This document shows positions 18,984 to 28,681 of a DNA stretch of 47,495 nucleotides, piece after piece. This DNA is from Thecamonas trahens ATCC 50062. Lineage: Eukaryota > Apusozoa > Apusomonadida > Apusomonadidae. Where the stretch lies: positions 386,122 to 433,616 of the forward strand of contig NW_013657655.1 of NCBI RefSeq assembly GCF_000142905.1, given 5' to 3'. The position numbers and the translations under genes were made by a program. The stretch's first letter is position 1. Each line of letters begins with the position of its first letter. The notes under the pieces were generated by a model. That model saw only the letters and a list, made by a program, of their open reading frames with translations, did no database searches and was not told where the DNA came from.

Positions 18984-21900
18984 GTGGCGGTGGTGGTGGG
19001 CATGGCGAGGCGGGGGAGGAGCCGCGGTCCCGGTTCCGCCGCAGCCGTCGTTCCGGAAGCTGACGACGGGCGAGGGGTGAACCCGCCGGCGGCGACGGCG
19101 TCGACGGCGCACATTTCAAAGACTGAGCTCGATCCGTCGCCGTTTGATGCACCGTATGTGCACTACGTCTCGCCGCGGCCGGCAGATTTGGATCTCAAGG
19201 TCGAGTATGATCTCGATGGGAGCGACATGGCGTTTGTCGAGGCGCTCAATGCGTTGCGGACGGCGTCTGGGCTCCCGCCGGTCTCGCCCGACACTGTCGA
19301 GGCTGCCATGGACAAGCTGGAGAAGGAGGCGTTTTACACGCTTGAGTCGGTTACGGCGGCGTCGCTCGGCACCGACGATGCCGACGAGGAGGCCGGCGGC
19401 GTGTGCGATGTGTGCATGGACGGCGAGTGCGAGGATACCAACGAGATTGTGTTTTGCGACGGGTGCAACACGCCGGTCCATCAGGCCTGCTACGGCATTC
19501 TCAACATTCCTGAAGGCAAGTATCTCTGCGCCACCTGCTCCGAGGGCGCGCCGCTCGACTCGGTCCCGTGCGTCCTCTGCCCCAACACCGGCGGGGCGTA
19601 CAAGCCGACAGCACAGGGCGAGTGGGCACATGTGGCATGCGCCATGTGGATTCCCGAGACCTCGTTTGCGGACACGCTCGCCATGGAGCCGATTGTCGGC
19701 CTCGACGACGTGCCCGAGGCGCGGTACAAGCTGCGGTGCTACCTGTGCAAGACCCGTCGCGCCGGGGCGTGCATCCAGTGCCGCACACCGTCGTGCGCCA
19801 TCGCCTTTCACGTCACCTGTGCCCAGAAGCACGGCCTGTTCATGCGGGTCCAGGAAGACCGCTGGCACCGTATTGTGTATGCGGTATACTGCGAGAAGCA
19901 CACGCCGTCGGACGCGACGGTGAACAAGTACCGCCTCGCGGCGTCGCGCAAGCCGACCAAGCTCAAGGTGGCCAAGAGCTTCAAGGAGACGCTGGAGGCG
20001 TCGATCACACTACCGCGGGCGGCGGCGCGGCTGCCCAACCTGCCGGCTGGCCTTGTCCGCGACGTGCTCGGCCACTGGAAGGCCAAGCGCGCCGACCGCA
20101 CGCTCCCGTTCATCCGCCGGTTCCAAAGCACCATGTGGAAGCCGCACCCGATTGTCGCCGAGCACGTCGACTCGCTTCTGTATCTGCGGCACGATCTCGA
20201 GCGGGCCCGGCTGCTCGCGCACCTGGTATCGAAGCGGGAAAAGGTGAAGCGCAACCTCGTGCGGACGCTGCGGACCATGGTCCGCGTCTCGCACGTCCCC
20301 ACAGCCATTATCCAGGAGCGGCTGGTGAGCCGGCTGCGGGCGCTCGACCCGGACGGGTTTTTTGAGGCGAGCCCGGGCATCGAGCTTGCCGCCGCCGCGC
20401 CGTCGGCACTCGTTGTCCAGCCAATGACCTGGGGCCTGCTCTCGGAGAAAGTGGAGGCGCTGGCGTACCCGACGTTGCAGGCCTTTGTCAACGACGTCAC
20501 GCTTGTGACCTCGGCGGCAGTGTCGTACTGGCCGGCAGACTCGCGGCAGGCAGTGCGCGCTGTGGCGATCCGCGGCGTGCTCTCTGACCTCGTCGCCGAA
20601 GAGGTCACGCTCTATCGCGAGGAGATTGCTGCGGACCTCACAGTCCGTGAGTCGGTTGTTCGCCCGCGGCATCCGATCCAGGCCGCGGCTCTGGTGGCAC
20701 CACCGAGCGAGGCCCGCAACACCAATCTCGAGGCGACCACCAACGCCCGCGGCGCTGGCTCGGACGACGGCGGCGACTCGTACACGTACACGTACTCGGG
20801 CTCGGGGGTGAGCCTAGATGAGATCTCGGCGACGAGCTCGGCAGGCTCGGACGGGTACTCGTCGTACCTCGCGGGCCTGGCGTCGACTGACGGCGACGGT
20901 GGCGCGAGCGACGAGGCCGACCCGCTGGTGGTCCGCATCGGAGTGCGCGGGCGCGGGCCGTCAGAGGCAGTGCTCAAGGACGCGTCGACCGTCAAGCCGG
21001 CCATGCCCCTCGCCCGGGTCCCGGAGCATCCGGTTGCCATGGCCCGCGACGACTTGCGCCGCGAGATGGAGCGCATCCAGTCGCGCCGAGCCGGCATGGA
21101 TGCCGCCGAGAAGAAGCGACGCGCCGAGCGTCGTGCCAAGCGCGAGGCAGTCGAAGCGCGGCGGGCGGCCAAGGTTACGGTGCGGGCCAAGCGTGGGCCA
21201 CCGCCCAAGCCTGGCGGCTCGCGGACTCGGGTCCGTGTCCGTCGCCGCAACCGAGCGCAGCGGCGGAAGGATCGCGCCCGTGCGGCGAGACGGGCGGCAA
21301 CGGTAGGAGCCGCTGAACAAGCTGTCGCCAGCGGCGTGGTCAAGGCTGAGACTGCGAGCGGGTCCGTGTCCGCGAGCGGCGGCAGCGGCGGCAGCGGCGC
21401 GAGTGGTGGCGCGGGAGCGACGACGGCGCGGTCTGGCCGTGCGGCGCGGCGCAAGACCGGGACAGCGACGTTGTCTCCGGACCGGCGGCGGAGCCGGTCC
21501 AAGGCGATGCCGCGGTACGCGTCGGCGACGCCGTCGACGCCGCCGGGCGCTAAGCTGGTGCCCGAGACCGGCCCGGGAATGGTGGAGGAGTTTGAAGAGA
21601 GCGGTGAGGTGCCGACGTCGTCGGGCCGGTCGATGAAGCGAGTCCGGCGGCGTGAGCGAGTGACCACCCGCGAAATGGTGCCTGAGGTGCCGGTGCCGCG
21701 CAAGCGTGGGCGGCCGCGCAAGTACCGGCAGGTCAAGCGGGTGGTCAAGCGCGAGCGGTACGTGGCGCGGCGGCGGTCTGACAAGGTCCGTGTCCGGCGA
21801 GAGGTCGACGAGGATGCGGCTGGCGTGAGGAAGGCGGTGTCAGCGACGGCACCACCGCCTGCGCCTGCGCCCACACCTGCGCCTGCGCCGATGCGGTACG

Positions 21901-23729
21901 TGGCGGTGACCAAGAGCCTCGTTCTCCGCTCGCTGCCCGAAGCGCTCATTTTTGATGCCGATGGCTCGCTGCTGGCAGGCAAGCCTCTCGGGCACGGCAC
22001 CATTGTGCGCGGGGTGATGGGAAAGCTCCGTCGCGAGCGGCGGAAACGGTTCAAAGCGCCGGCGCGGCTGGCGCGTCGCAAGCCGCGAGCGCTTGGTGGC
22101 GCGTCGCTCCCGCTTGGGGTGGTGAAGGCCGGCAAGGCCGAGGCGTCGCCGCGGGCGCGGACCCGCAAGCCGCGGGTCCGCAAGTCGGCCTCGCTCATGC
22201 ACCGAGCGTTCGCTGCGCGCGAGGAGAGCTACACGTCGGCGCCGCCCAAGAGCCTTGCGGCCGGGCGGTACCACACGTCGGCAGCGGTGCGGATCACGTC
22301 GTACCTGCCGCCCAAGCTGGTCCGCGCCCGCGGTGACGGGAGCCCGGCGAGGCGGCTGCGGGCCCGCGGGCACACGTTTGGCAAGACTGCAGTGGGCAAG
22401 ACACTACGGTCGGAGCGGATGCTGGCGACGCGGCACTCTGAGCGGCACATTGCGTCGCGGCGGCGTGTGTCGCGGGCGATGCAGCGCGAGCGGGTGCGTG
22501 CTCGCGCAGCGCGAATGGCGCGGACCCGGCCGGTGTCCGCGGCCGAGGCAGCTGCGGCGTCGGCTGTGGTGGATGACGAGTCGGGCTCGGGCTCGGGCGT
22601 CGCGCCGATGACTGTGGCAGACGAGACGGCTGGGCGCGGCGGAGCCGACGTTGAGGTTGTGGCATCGGCGTCTTGCCAGCCGCCCGAGACAGTGGTCGTC
22701 AAGCGCGGCGACAAGTACTTTGTGCGAACAGCGGCGGCGACCGGGGCCGGCAGCGACGACGACGATGGCTACGTGTACTCGGAGGAGGAAGACGACGACG
22801 ATGCCGGTAGTGGGGCGAGGTTTGGCCTTCCTGGACACGGCGATGGCGACGGGTACTCGTACGCATCGTCGTCGTCGGGCCTGCTCTCGGGCTCGATCAC
22901 CACCCTGTACTCGCAGTACGATACGGTGACGTCTGTTGGCTCGTCAGACGTGATGGTGGCGTCGGACGGCGAGGCGAGCGGGGCGGCCAGCGGTGATGGT
23001 GGCGGCGGTGGCGACGACGATGATGACGACGATGACGGCGGCGAGGTCGAGTACGACTCGTTCTACTCGTATTACACCTCGGTCTTTGACGAGTTTTGCT
23101 CGTACTCGGACCGGTACTCGTACGAGCTAGCTGACCTGCTTCAGCAGGCACGCGACGAGAACGCGGCCAAGGGCCTGGTCTCGTCGCCGACGGTGCGGCC
23201 GCAGTCGCATGCCGAGAGGAAGAGTGAGATCGAGAGCAAGAGCAGGCGCAGGAGCAAGACGAGTTCTTCCGCCAAGACCAGTGCCAGCGCTGCGGCCAAG
23301 AGCACGTGCAAGGCCAAGATGATCAAGCAGGTGGATGACGAGGCAGTCCAGCCTGAGGCGGCTGCTCCTACGAGCAAGAAGACGCCGGCCAAGGAGCTGT
23401 TCCCGATCGAGTTTGGAGTGGCGGCTGCTGCCGGCGGAGAGAGCGGCAGCGGTGGGAACGAAGGCTCAGCGGAGAGCAAGGCCCGCGGCAAGAAGCGGAA
23501 GAAGGGCCGGCGGCGCAAAAAGGTGAAGGGCCCAGACCCCAACACACCGACCAAGCCGATCACGGCGTACTTTTCGCGAGCATCGCCTCGTCGGTCGCCG
23601 CGCGGTAACGTCGGCGGCTCGGGCTCGGGCCTCTCCGCGTCTGGTGGCAGCAGTGGTGAGTCCGAGTATGAGGCCGCGAGCGAATCGTCGGACGAGAGGC
23701 CGAAGAAGCGGCGGTCTGCGCGCAAGTGA
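18984..23729 (+). CDS. Large PHD-zinc knuckle-PHD chromatin protein (BRPF/JADE/NTO1 type)
   Basis: This protein of up to 1581 residues has a short EPL1-like segment (SPFDAPYVHYVSPRPADLDLKVEYDLDGSDMAFV) followed by a PZP module at about 140-310. PHD1 is CDVCMDGECEDTNEIVFCDG, the knuckle follows CVLCPNTGGAY, and the extended PHD contains CYLCKTRRAGACIQC and AFHVTCAQKHG. This order is that of BRPF, JADE and yeast Nto1, subunits of MYST acetyltransferase complexes that read the H3 tail. The long C-terminus is basic and low complexity. It has an AT-hook-like RKRGRPRKYRQ (about residue 908), many Arg/Lys repeats, acidic/Ser/Tyr tracts, and a PITAYFSR motif near the end. No bromodomain or PWWP was recognised. 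The true N-terminus is uncertain: a different-frame ORF at 18710-19063 may supply the start through an intron or a frameshift in its Gly run. Confidence 0.85.
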   Translation: MAVVVGMARRGRSRGPGSAAAVVPEADDGRGVNPPAATASTAHISKTELDPSPFDAPYVHYVSPRPADLDLKVEYDLDGSDMAFVEALNALRTASGLPPVSPDTVEAAMDKLEKEAFYTLESVTAASLGTDDADEEAGGVCDVCMDGECEDTNEIVFCDGCNTPVHQACYGILNIPEGKYLCATCSEGAPLDSVPCVLCPNTGGAYKPTAQGEWAHVACAMWIPETSFADTLAMEPIVGLDDVPEARYKLRCYLCKTRRAGACIQCRTPSCAIAFHVTCAQKHGLFMRVQEDRWHRIVYAVYCEKHTPSDATVNKYRLAASRKPTKLKVAKSFKETLEASITLPRAAARLPNLPAGLVRDVLGHWKAKRADRTLPFIRRFQSTMWKPHPIVAEHVDSLLYLRHDLERARLLAHLVSKREKVKRNLVRTLRTMVRVSHVPTAIIQERLVSRLRALDPDGFFEASPGIELAAAAPSALVVQPMTWGLLSEKVEALAYPTLQAFVNDVTLVTSAAVSYWPADSRQAVRAVAIRGVLSDLVAEEVTLYREEIAADLTVRESVVRPRHPIQAAALVAPPSEARNTNLEATTNARGAGSDDGGDSYTYTYSGSGVSLDEISATSSAGSDGYSSYLAGLASTDGDGGASDEADPLVVRIGVRGRGPSEAVLKDASTVKPAMPLARVPEHPVAMARDDLRREMERIQSRRAGMDAAEKKRRAERRAKREAVEARRAAKVTVRAKRGPPPKPGGSRTRVRVRRRNRAQRRKDRARAARRAATVGAAEQAVASGVVKAETASGSVSASGGSGGSGASGGAGATTARSGRAARRKTGTATLSPDRRRSRSKAMPRYASATPSTPPGAKLVPETGPGMVEEFEESGEVPTSSGRSMKRVRRRERVTTREMVPEVPVPRKRGRPRKYRQVKRVVKRERYVARRRSDKVRVRREVDEDAAGVRKAVSATAPPPAPAPTPAPAPMRYVAVTKSLVLRSLPEALIFDADGSLLAGKPLGHGTIVRGVMGKLRRERRKRFKAPARLARRKPRALGGASLPLGVVKAGKAEASPRARTRKPRVRKSASLMHRAFAAREESYTSAPPKSLAAGRYHTSAAVRITSYLPPKLVRARGDGSPARRLRARGHTFGKTAVGKTLRSERMLATRHSERHIASRRRVSRAMQRERVRARAARMARTRPVSAAEAAAASAVVDDESGSGSGVAPMTVADETAGRGGADVEVVASASCQPPETVVVKRGDKYFVRTAAATGAGSDDDDGYVYSEEEDDDDAGSGARFGLPGHGDGDGYSYASSSSGLLSGSITTLYSQYDTVTSVGSSDVMVASDGEASGAASGDGGGGGDDDDDDDDGGEVEYDSFYSYYTSVFDEFCSYSDRYSYELADLLQQARDENAAKGLVSSPTVRPQSHAERKSEIESKSRRRSKTSSSAKTSASAAAKSTCKAKMIKQVDDEAVQPEAAAPTSKKTPAKELFPIEFGVAAAAGGESGSGGNEGSAESKARGKKRKKGRRRKKVKGPDPNTPTKPITAYFSRASPRRSPRGNVGGSGSGLSASGGSSGESEYEAASESSDERPKKRRSARK

Positions 23730-23815
23730 AAGCACTGGGGCCGGCCGAGGTGAGAAGAGGGGGAAAGACATAGAGGAAGAGAGAGAGAGTGTGTGTGTGT
23801 CACGTGGAGAGTGGT

Positions 23816-24627
23816 TTACGAGCGCGGCTTCTCCTTGATCTCGCGGAAGAGGGCGTACAGGCCGACGTTCGAGACCTTGACGACCTTGAAGCGGACACCG
23901 GGGATATCACCGACTGCGTGGCCATGGCGACCCTGACCGGCAACAAGAACCTCGTCGTTCTCGTCGATGTAGCCGAGGCAACCATCACGCGGCACAAAGG
24001 CGGAGATACGCTTGGCGTTCTTGACGAGCTGGACACGGACGCACTTGCGAATGGCCGAGTTCGGCTGCTTGGACTCAATGCCCATCTTCTCGATGACAAT
24101 GCCCTTGGCGTGCGACGCACCACCGAGCGGGTTGGCCTTGCGGGCCGTGCCAAAGTGCTTCTTCTTGTACTCCTTGTCGTTCCACTTCTGCTCACGACGA
24201 CGGGTGCGCAGCGCGCGTGCCGTGTTGATTCCACGAGGCTTGCTGTTGTCGTCGTCGGTTGGATGTCGGCGGAGGGGGGGGGGGGTGAGTCCAGAGTCGG
24301 GGCATGGGGACGTTCTACGCACAGCGGACAAGTGCTGTAGAGAGTGCACATTCTCGGCATGTCGCTAGGGCAGTGGCTTGCGTGGGTGTGTCCCGTGGCG
24401 AGCGGCAGCGGTGGCCATGCTGGGCCCAGGGCGAGTCATACAAATTCTGCCAAAAATACGGCATCGGCCGAGGGTACTGGCGGGAGGCACTTCAGCTGGT
24501 GCAGCATAGGGGAGGAGGTGATGGGGGGAAGGGGGGGAGGATGGAAAGGAGATGCACAGGATAGTGTCTGGCTACGAGTCCCTGTGGTGAGCCTTCTGGC
24601 TGTGGTGTCTACGTACCCCTTGCCCAT
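23816..24627 (-). CDS. RPS23: 40S ribosomal protein S23 (uS12)
   Basis: I read this as two exons, 24627-24617 and 24242-23816, giving exactly 145 residues, the eukaryotic uS12 length. Exon 1 is only 11 nt (ATGGGCAAGGG). The donor is GTACGT and the acceptor CAG, and splicing creates [17 protein letters not shown], the family N-terminus. The core has [14 protein letters not shown], then [17 protein letters not shown], and ends in KEKPRS. uS12 sits at the decoding centre of the small subunit and affects accuracy; the PNSA loop carries the conserved proline that is hydroxylated in other eukaryotes. The 374-nt intron is typical for ribosomal protein genes. The gene ends 86 bp from the convergent PHD stop. 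Confidence 0.97.
24243..24616 (-). other. Intron of RPS23
   Basis: This 374-nt intron begins GTACGTAG and ends CAACAG, with a C-run before the acceptor. Its size and position in a ribosomal protein gene are typical for hosting a snoRNA, but I saw no clear C/D or H/ACA boxes. Confidence 0.85.
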
Positions 24628-25077
24628 GTTGAGAGTTCGAGTAAAGTGTGTGTGACTGATGGACGGCTGGCCACCATTCGACCATTCGTCACTTTGTTGT
24701 ATTGATCCTGTCCTCAATTCCCACTATGCCTTCGAATCGAATCCATTGCACACAGTGCCAATGAACCGAATCCCATTATCAATAGCCAACGATTGTTGTT
24801 GTTGTTGTTGGGGAGGGGGGGAGAGGGGATTAATCGTTCGCCAACGATTATCTCTCGGGTGCCTTGCTTTCGTTCCCCCCCCCCCCCCCGCCCCTCCCCC
24901 CCCCGCTCCTCCTCCTTTTCCTTCCTCAACCTTTGCTGTTCCTGCCGCCGGCCGCCGCTCGACTCACGCCGCCAGCGCCTGCAAGGGAAGGGCGCGTGCG
25001 ACAGAGTGTGGGAGGGGGAGAAGGCACACCTCACCCTCCCTCCCCCCCCCCCTCCCCCTCCCATATCTACCTCTGGC
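24628..25077. other. Divergent intergenic region, RPS23 and LamG gene
   Basis: This is a shared upstream region. Its first part is AT-richer with a GTT repeat (about 24795-24810). From about 24875 the plus strand is a long C/T tract broken by short GC segments, ending in a C-run at about 25041. It is probably the RPS23 promoter and the LamG gene leader. Confidence 0.55.
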
Positions 25078-26676
25078 ATGCACATCCGCCTCGTGGTTGT
25101 GCTGGCTGTCGCCGTGGCGGCGGCGGTGGTCTTCCTCGGCGGCGAACCCGTGGCGGCGACGGCAGGCGCGCGGGTGAGCTCCGGCCTGGCGATATGGATC
25201 CCATTCTCGGAAACACCCGCAGCGAGTGCAGCCGACGTGGCGCCGGTAGGTGGCAAGCCGTCTGCGGTGGACGTGGCACTGGAGCTAAAGCACGTGACAT
25301 GGCTCTCGTCGCTGGCACCGGCGGGCGGGTACGAGCCGGCGGGCGTGGCCATCGCGCCTGGGTGCGGGACGTGTGGCGCGCCCGGAGTGAGCGACAAGCT
25401 CGCCATCAGCTCGCTGGCGGATGCGAGCTTTGCCTCACAGCGCGGGTTTTCCATCGATCTCTGGTTCCGCGTCCATAACACGTCGCTACACGCGCCGCTG
25501 CTCGACGTGGCGCTTGCAGCCGGCGACCTCGAGCCCGGGTGCTCGTCGGGTGCGACGACGCTGCGGTCGTTTGCGGTGGCCCAGCGCGGCGATGTGCTCG
25601 AGTGGTCACTGTCGGACAAGATCAGCTCGGTAGACACGTGTCGGACGTGCGCGTCGGCAGCCGGCACTCTTGTGGCCGGCGAGCTGTACCACGCCGTCGC
25701 CGTGGTCTCTGACGGCACCTCCCCGTCGGTTATGGACCTGTACATCAACGGGGTGTCGGTTGCGTGCGGTGCGTCGGTGAGCGGCGCGGCGACCACCATT
25801 TCGGCGTCATGGGTGACTGGGCCCAACTCGCGCTGGCTGGCGCTTGGAGGCCGGGTCTCTTCCTCGGACTACGACCTGTGGACCGGCAAGCTTTACTCGG
25901 TCGCGCTGTATGCGGCGCCGCTGACGCCCAGCGAGGTGCAGACCAACTACCGCGCCGGCGAGTACAACCATGTTCCGGTGGCGCTGGCGCACACGGTGGC
26001 CACGCTCGAGGATACGGCGGTCTTGGTCCAGCTCAACGCTTCGGATCCGTACGACTCGGTCTTCACCGCGCGGATCACTACGCTGCCACTCTCGGGCGCG
26101 CTGTACCAGTCGAGCGAGGCCGGCGGGCCAGCGGTGGCGGGAGCAATCACGACCGTCCCTACGGTGGTCACCTCGGCGTACAACCGGGTGTGGTACGTGC
26201 CGGCGGCCAACGCGTCTGGCGTGGGCCTCGCCTCGTTCGCGTACACCATGGACGATTCGGAAGCTGTGTCGGCACCGGCGACGGTGACGGTCGACGTGAG
26301 CGCGGTCGACGATCCGCCGGCGGTGCTGGCGTCTGTGGCGGCGGTGGCAGCCGGCGGCGGGGCGACGGCCATTCCGGGCCTCTCTGTGGCCGAGCCCGAC
26401 GGCGAGACGCTGAGCCTCGTCCTGCAGGCCGACTCGGGCCTGCTCACTCTCGGCTCGCTGACCGGGCTCATTTGCCGGGTTGGCTCGTGCGCCGGAGACA
26501 CTGCGCTGATGGTGGAGGGCTCCGCGACGGCGCTCAATGCCGCGCTCGGCTCGCTCTCGTACTCGACGCTCCTGCTCGCCTCGGGCTCGGACACCGTGGT
26601 GGCGCGGGTTAACGACGCGTCTGGCGGGCCGTGGGCCGAGGCTTCTGTCGCCGTCACCGTCACTACGTCGTGCTGA
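25078..26676 (+). CDS. Secreted LamG/concanavalin-like domain protein
   Basis: This 532-residue protein begins MHIRLVVVLAVAVAAAVVFL, a clear signal peptide, with cleavage plausible after the AVAATAG region. It carries a LamG-like jelly-roll domain (about 110-300) with FSIDLWFRVHN, ELYHAVAVVSDG, MDLYINGVSVACG, and LWTGKLYSVALYAAPLTPSEV as the closing strand. Two or more Ig/cadherin-like beta repeats follow, the first with DTAVLVQLNASDPYDSVFTARITTLP and ending in TVDVSAVDDPP. No membrane anchor is visible at the C-terminus. Such modules bind carbohydrate or extracellular ligands; no specific ligand can be proposed. The start is the Met at the signal peptide; the frame is open upstream only through the pyrimidine leader. 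It is convergent with the next gene, with 49 bp between stops. Confidence 0.85.
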   Translation: MHIRLVVVLAVAVAAAVVFLGGEPVAATAGARVSSGLAIWIPFSETPAASAADVAPVGGKPSAVDVALELKHVTWLSSLAPAGGYEPAGVAIAPGCGTCGAPGVSDKLAISSLADASFASQRGFSIDLWFRVHNTSLHAPLLDVALAAGDLEPGCSSGATTLRSFAVAQRGDVLEWSLSDKISSVDTCRTCASAAGTLVAGELYHAVAVVSDGTSPSVMDLYINGVSVACGASVSGAATTISASWVTGPNSRWLALGGRVSSSDYDLWTGKLYSVALYAAPLTPSEVQTNYRAGEYNHVPVALAHTVATLEDTAVLVQLNASDPYDSVFTARITTLPLSGALYQSSEAGGPAVAGAITTVPTVVTSAYNRVWYVPAANASGVGLASFAYTMDDSEAVSAPATVTVDVSAVDDPPAVLASVAAVAAGGGATAIPGLSVAEPDGETLSLVLQADSGLLTLGSLTGLICRVGSCAGDTALMVEGSATALNAALGSLSYSTLLLASGSDTVVARVNDASGGPWAEASVAVTVTTSC

Positions 26677-26725
26677 GGCAAAGTCGCTTGGCTACAGTAA
26701 ACGCCACGTGTGCATGCATGTGCTT

Positions 26726-28432
26726 TTACGGCGACGGGATCGAGTCGTAGCCGCCGCGGCCGCGGCCGTCGGCAGCGGCCAGCGACGGGCGGGTGCCCGA
26801 GAGCGTGGGCGTCTCGACGCCCTGGTACCGGACCGAGGCGTAGTCACCGGATCGGACCTTGCGCAGCATGTACGCGTCCGAGTGGTAGTAGCGACGAAGA
26901 CCAAAGCCGACGCAGGCGCCGAGCACAACGATGATTCCCACGCCGAGGCCAACCAGCCACAGCGCTGGCGGAGTCCGGTGGCGGGTGATGGGCGCAATCG
27001 GGATGGCCGGAGCAGGCGGCGGCGGCGCCGGCGCGTGCTGGTCGACATCAATCTGGACAGCAAAGGGCGCGGTTCCGCCGCGCGGCGCTGGCGCTGTCAC
27101 ATTGCTCGTCGGCCCGGCGACGGTGAGCGGGCCGTGTGCATAGCTGCCGGCAACGAGCACGCCCTGCGCGCCAGCGTGTGACTTGGGGAGGCCGACCAGG
27201 TCAGCGCGGGAGCCGACAAGCGTGCCATCGAGCACGGCGTGGCGGAGAACGTCGCCCGACGCGGATGAGAGCTCGAGTATGACGGCTGGCGCGTAGAGCG
27301 CCTCGGCTTCGTTCTCGCCGGCGAGGCCGGTGAGGACAAGGAGCGACCAGGTGTTGAGTGGTGCGAAGAGTGCGGCTACGCCCTGGGCCTCTGCTCGCGG
27401 GTAGACGCTTGACCACAGCGGCGTCGAGCCGAGCGACGGTGGGTACATGAGAACCGAGGCGCCAACACCGTCGCCGTCGTCAAGGATGGCCGAGCCGACG
27501 GCGACGTTGCCGGACTCGGGCTCAACAGCCAGCGCCACATGTGGCAGCGAGGGCGTCCGCAGCAGCGAGTACGGCGCAAGCGCGTGGCTGATCCACGCGC
27601 CGGTCTCGGCAGAGAGCTCGGCGACCACAACGACCGAGGCTGTTGCCGGGTTCGAGCAGACCAGAGGCCCGGCACTGGGCCCACCGGCCACAACCCAGCG
27701 CCCGCAGCCGGAAAGCAATCCGGCAACGTAGACAGTCACGCCGCCGGGCGCCGCGACAATGCTCTCGACAACCAGGCGGGCGTCGCCGGCGTTGTCGGCG
27801 ACGAGGCCAGCCTGCCACAGCTCCGAGCCGTCGACCGACGAGAGGCCGACGACTCCAGACGAGCCATTGTACGGTGAGTGAGCCACGGTAGCAGCAACCA
27901 CCAGCACATCAACGCCGTTCACAAACTGGCTCGCCACACGGCCGACCACTCGCGGCGAGACCGGCGCACCGGGGGCCTGCGAGCGGCCGATCTCGGTCGT
28001 CCACGCCACCGATCCGTTTGTGGTGTGGAGAGCAAGCGACCAGGAGAGCGAAGAGGGAGCCCATGAGAGCCGAGCAACAGTAGCCGGAGCAAGGCATGTC
28101 ACATCGATGATGTCCAGCCCGACAGGAAGAACGCGAGACCAGAACGGCGTCAGCTCTCCGTTTGCCACAATGACAGCGGCCAGAAAGGCATGAACCGAGC
28201 CAGCAGGAGCAGTGACGACCACATCCTGCGCCAGAGCCAGCGATCCGTTGAAGCGACCGGCCATGGCCACCACATCACCCGGCAAGCCTCCATTGCTACA
28301 GCCTCCACTCGCCGTCAGCCAAGCCGGAGACTCGGAGACACCGCCGAAGACAGACGTGGGCGTGAGCCCGAAGCACGCCGATGCGCACACCGCCAGAAGA
28401 ACCAGCAGACATACCCCGTGACGCCAATGCAT
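26726..28432 (-). CDS. Type I membrane protein with long beta-rich ectodomain
   Basis: This 568-residue protein starts MHWRHGVCLLVLLAVCASACF, a signal peptide. A roughly 450-residue beta-rich, Val/Gly/Ser-rich ectodomain follows, with repeating blocks such as SSVDGSELWQAG, NVAVGSAILDDGDG and GVLVAGSYAHGPLTV that look like beta-propeller or PQQ-like blades. A Pro/Ala linker, a membrane helix (LWLVGLGVGIIVVLGACVGFGL, about 495-516) and a short basic cytoplasmic tail complete it. The tail contains tyrosines (RYYHSDAYMLRKV, GYDSIPSP) that could be trafficking or phosphorylation signals; that is inference. No family was recognised. It starts upstream of a TG microsatellite and is divergent from FIS1, with 249 bp between starts. 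Confidence 0.82.
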   Translation of the reverse strand: MHWRHGVCLLVLLAVCASACFGLTPTSVFGGVSESPAWLTASGGCSNGGLPGDVVAMAGRFNGSLALAQDVVVTAPAGSVHAFLAAVIVANGELTPFWSRVLPVGLDIIDVTCLAPATVARLSWAPSSLSWSLALHTTNGSVAWTTEIGRSQAPGAPVSPRVVGRVASQFVNGVDVLVVAATVAHSPYNGSSGVVGLSSVDGSELWQAGLVADNAGDARLVVESIVAAPGGVTVYVAGLLSGCGRWVVAGGPSAGPLVCSNPATASVVVVAELSAETGAWISHALAPYSLLRTPSLPHVALAVEPESGNVAVGSAILDDGDGVGASVLMYPPSLGSTPLWSSVYPRAEAQGVAALFAPLNTWSLLVLTGLAGENEAEALYAPAVILELSSASGDVLRHAVLDGTLVGSRADLVGLPKSHAGAQGVLVAGSYAHGPLTVAGPTSNVTAPAPRGGTAPFAVQIDVDQHAPAPPPPAPAIPIAPITRHRTPPALWLVGLGVGIIVVLGACVGFGLRRYYHSDAYMLRKVRSGDYASVRYQGVETPTLSGTRPSLAAADGRGRGGYDSIPSP

Positions 28433-28681
28433 GCGTGTATGTATGTGCGTGGGGTATGTGTACGTGTGGTGTGTGTGTGTGTGTACGTGTGTGAGTGTGA
28501 GTGTGAGTGAGTGTGTGTGTGTGCCTTTGCGTGGGGGGGTGGCGAGCGGTGGTCGTGCGGTCACGGGGTCTGTGGCAGGTGGTCGGTCGATGGGTGGTGG
28601 CCGGTGGTGGGCGGTGGTTGGTCGGTCGGCCTGGGAAGTCGGGTCAGGGTCAGGGGACATCCGACTCGACTTGGCGCCAAC
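28433..28681. repeat. TG microsatellite and GGTC-rich divergent promoter
   Basis: TG repeats with interruptions at about 28433-28525 (CA on the sense strand of the membrane protein) are followed by GGTCGGT-rich sequence up to the FIS1 start. It must hold both promoters. Confidence 0.65.

Noticed and set aside
24243-24616. snoRNA inside the RPS23 intron
   Set aside because: No clear RTGATGA/CTGA pair or ANANNA/ACA hairpins were found.
24714-25826. 370-codon minus-strand frame opposite the LamG gene
   Set aside because: Antisense shadow of a well-supported secreted protein; no domain.
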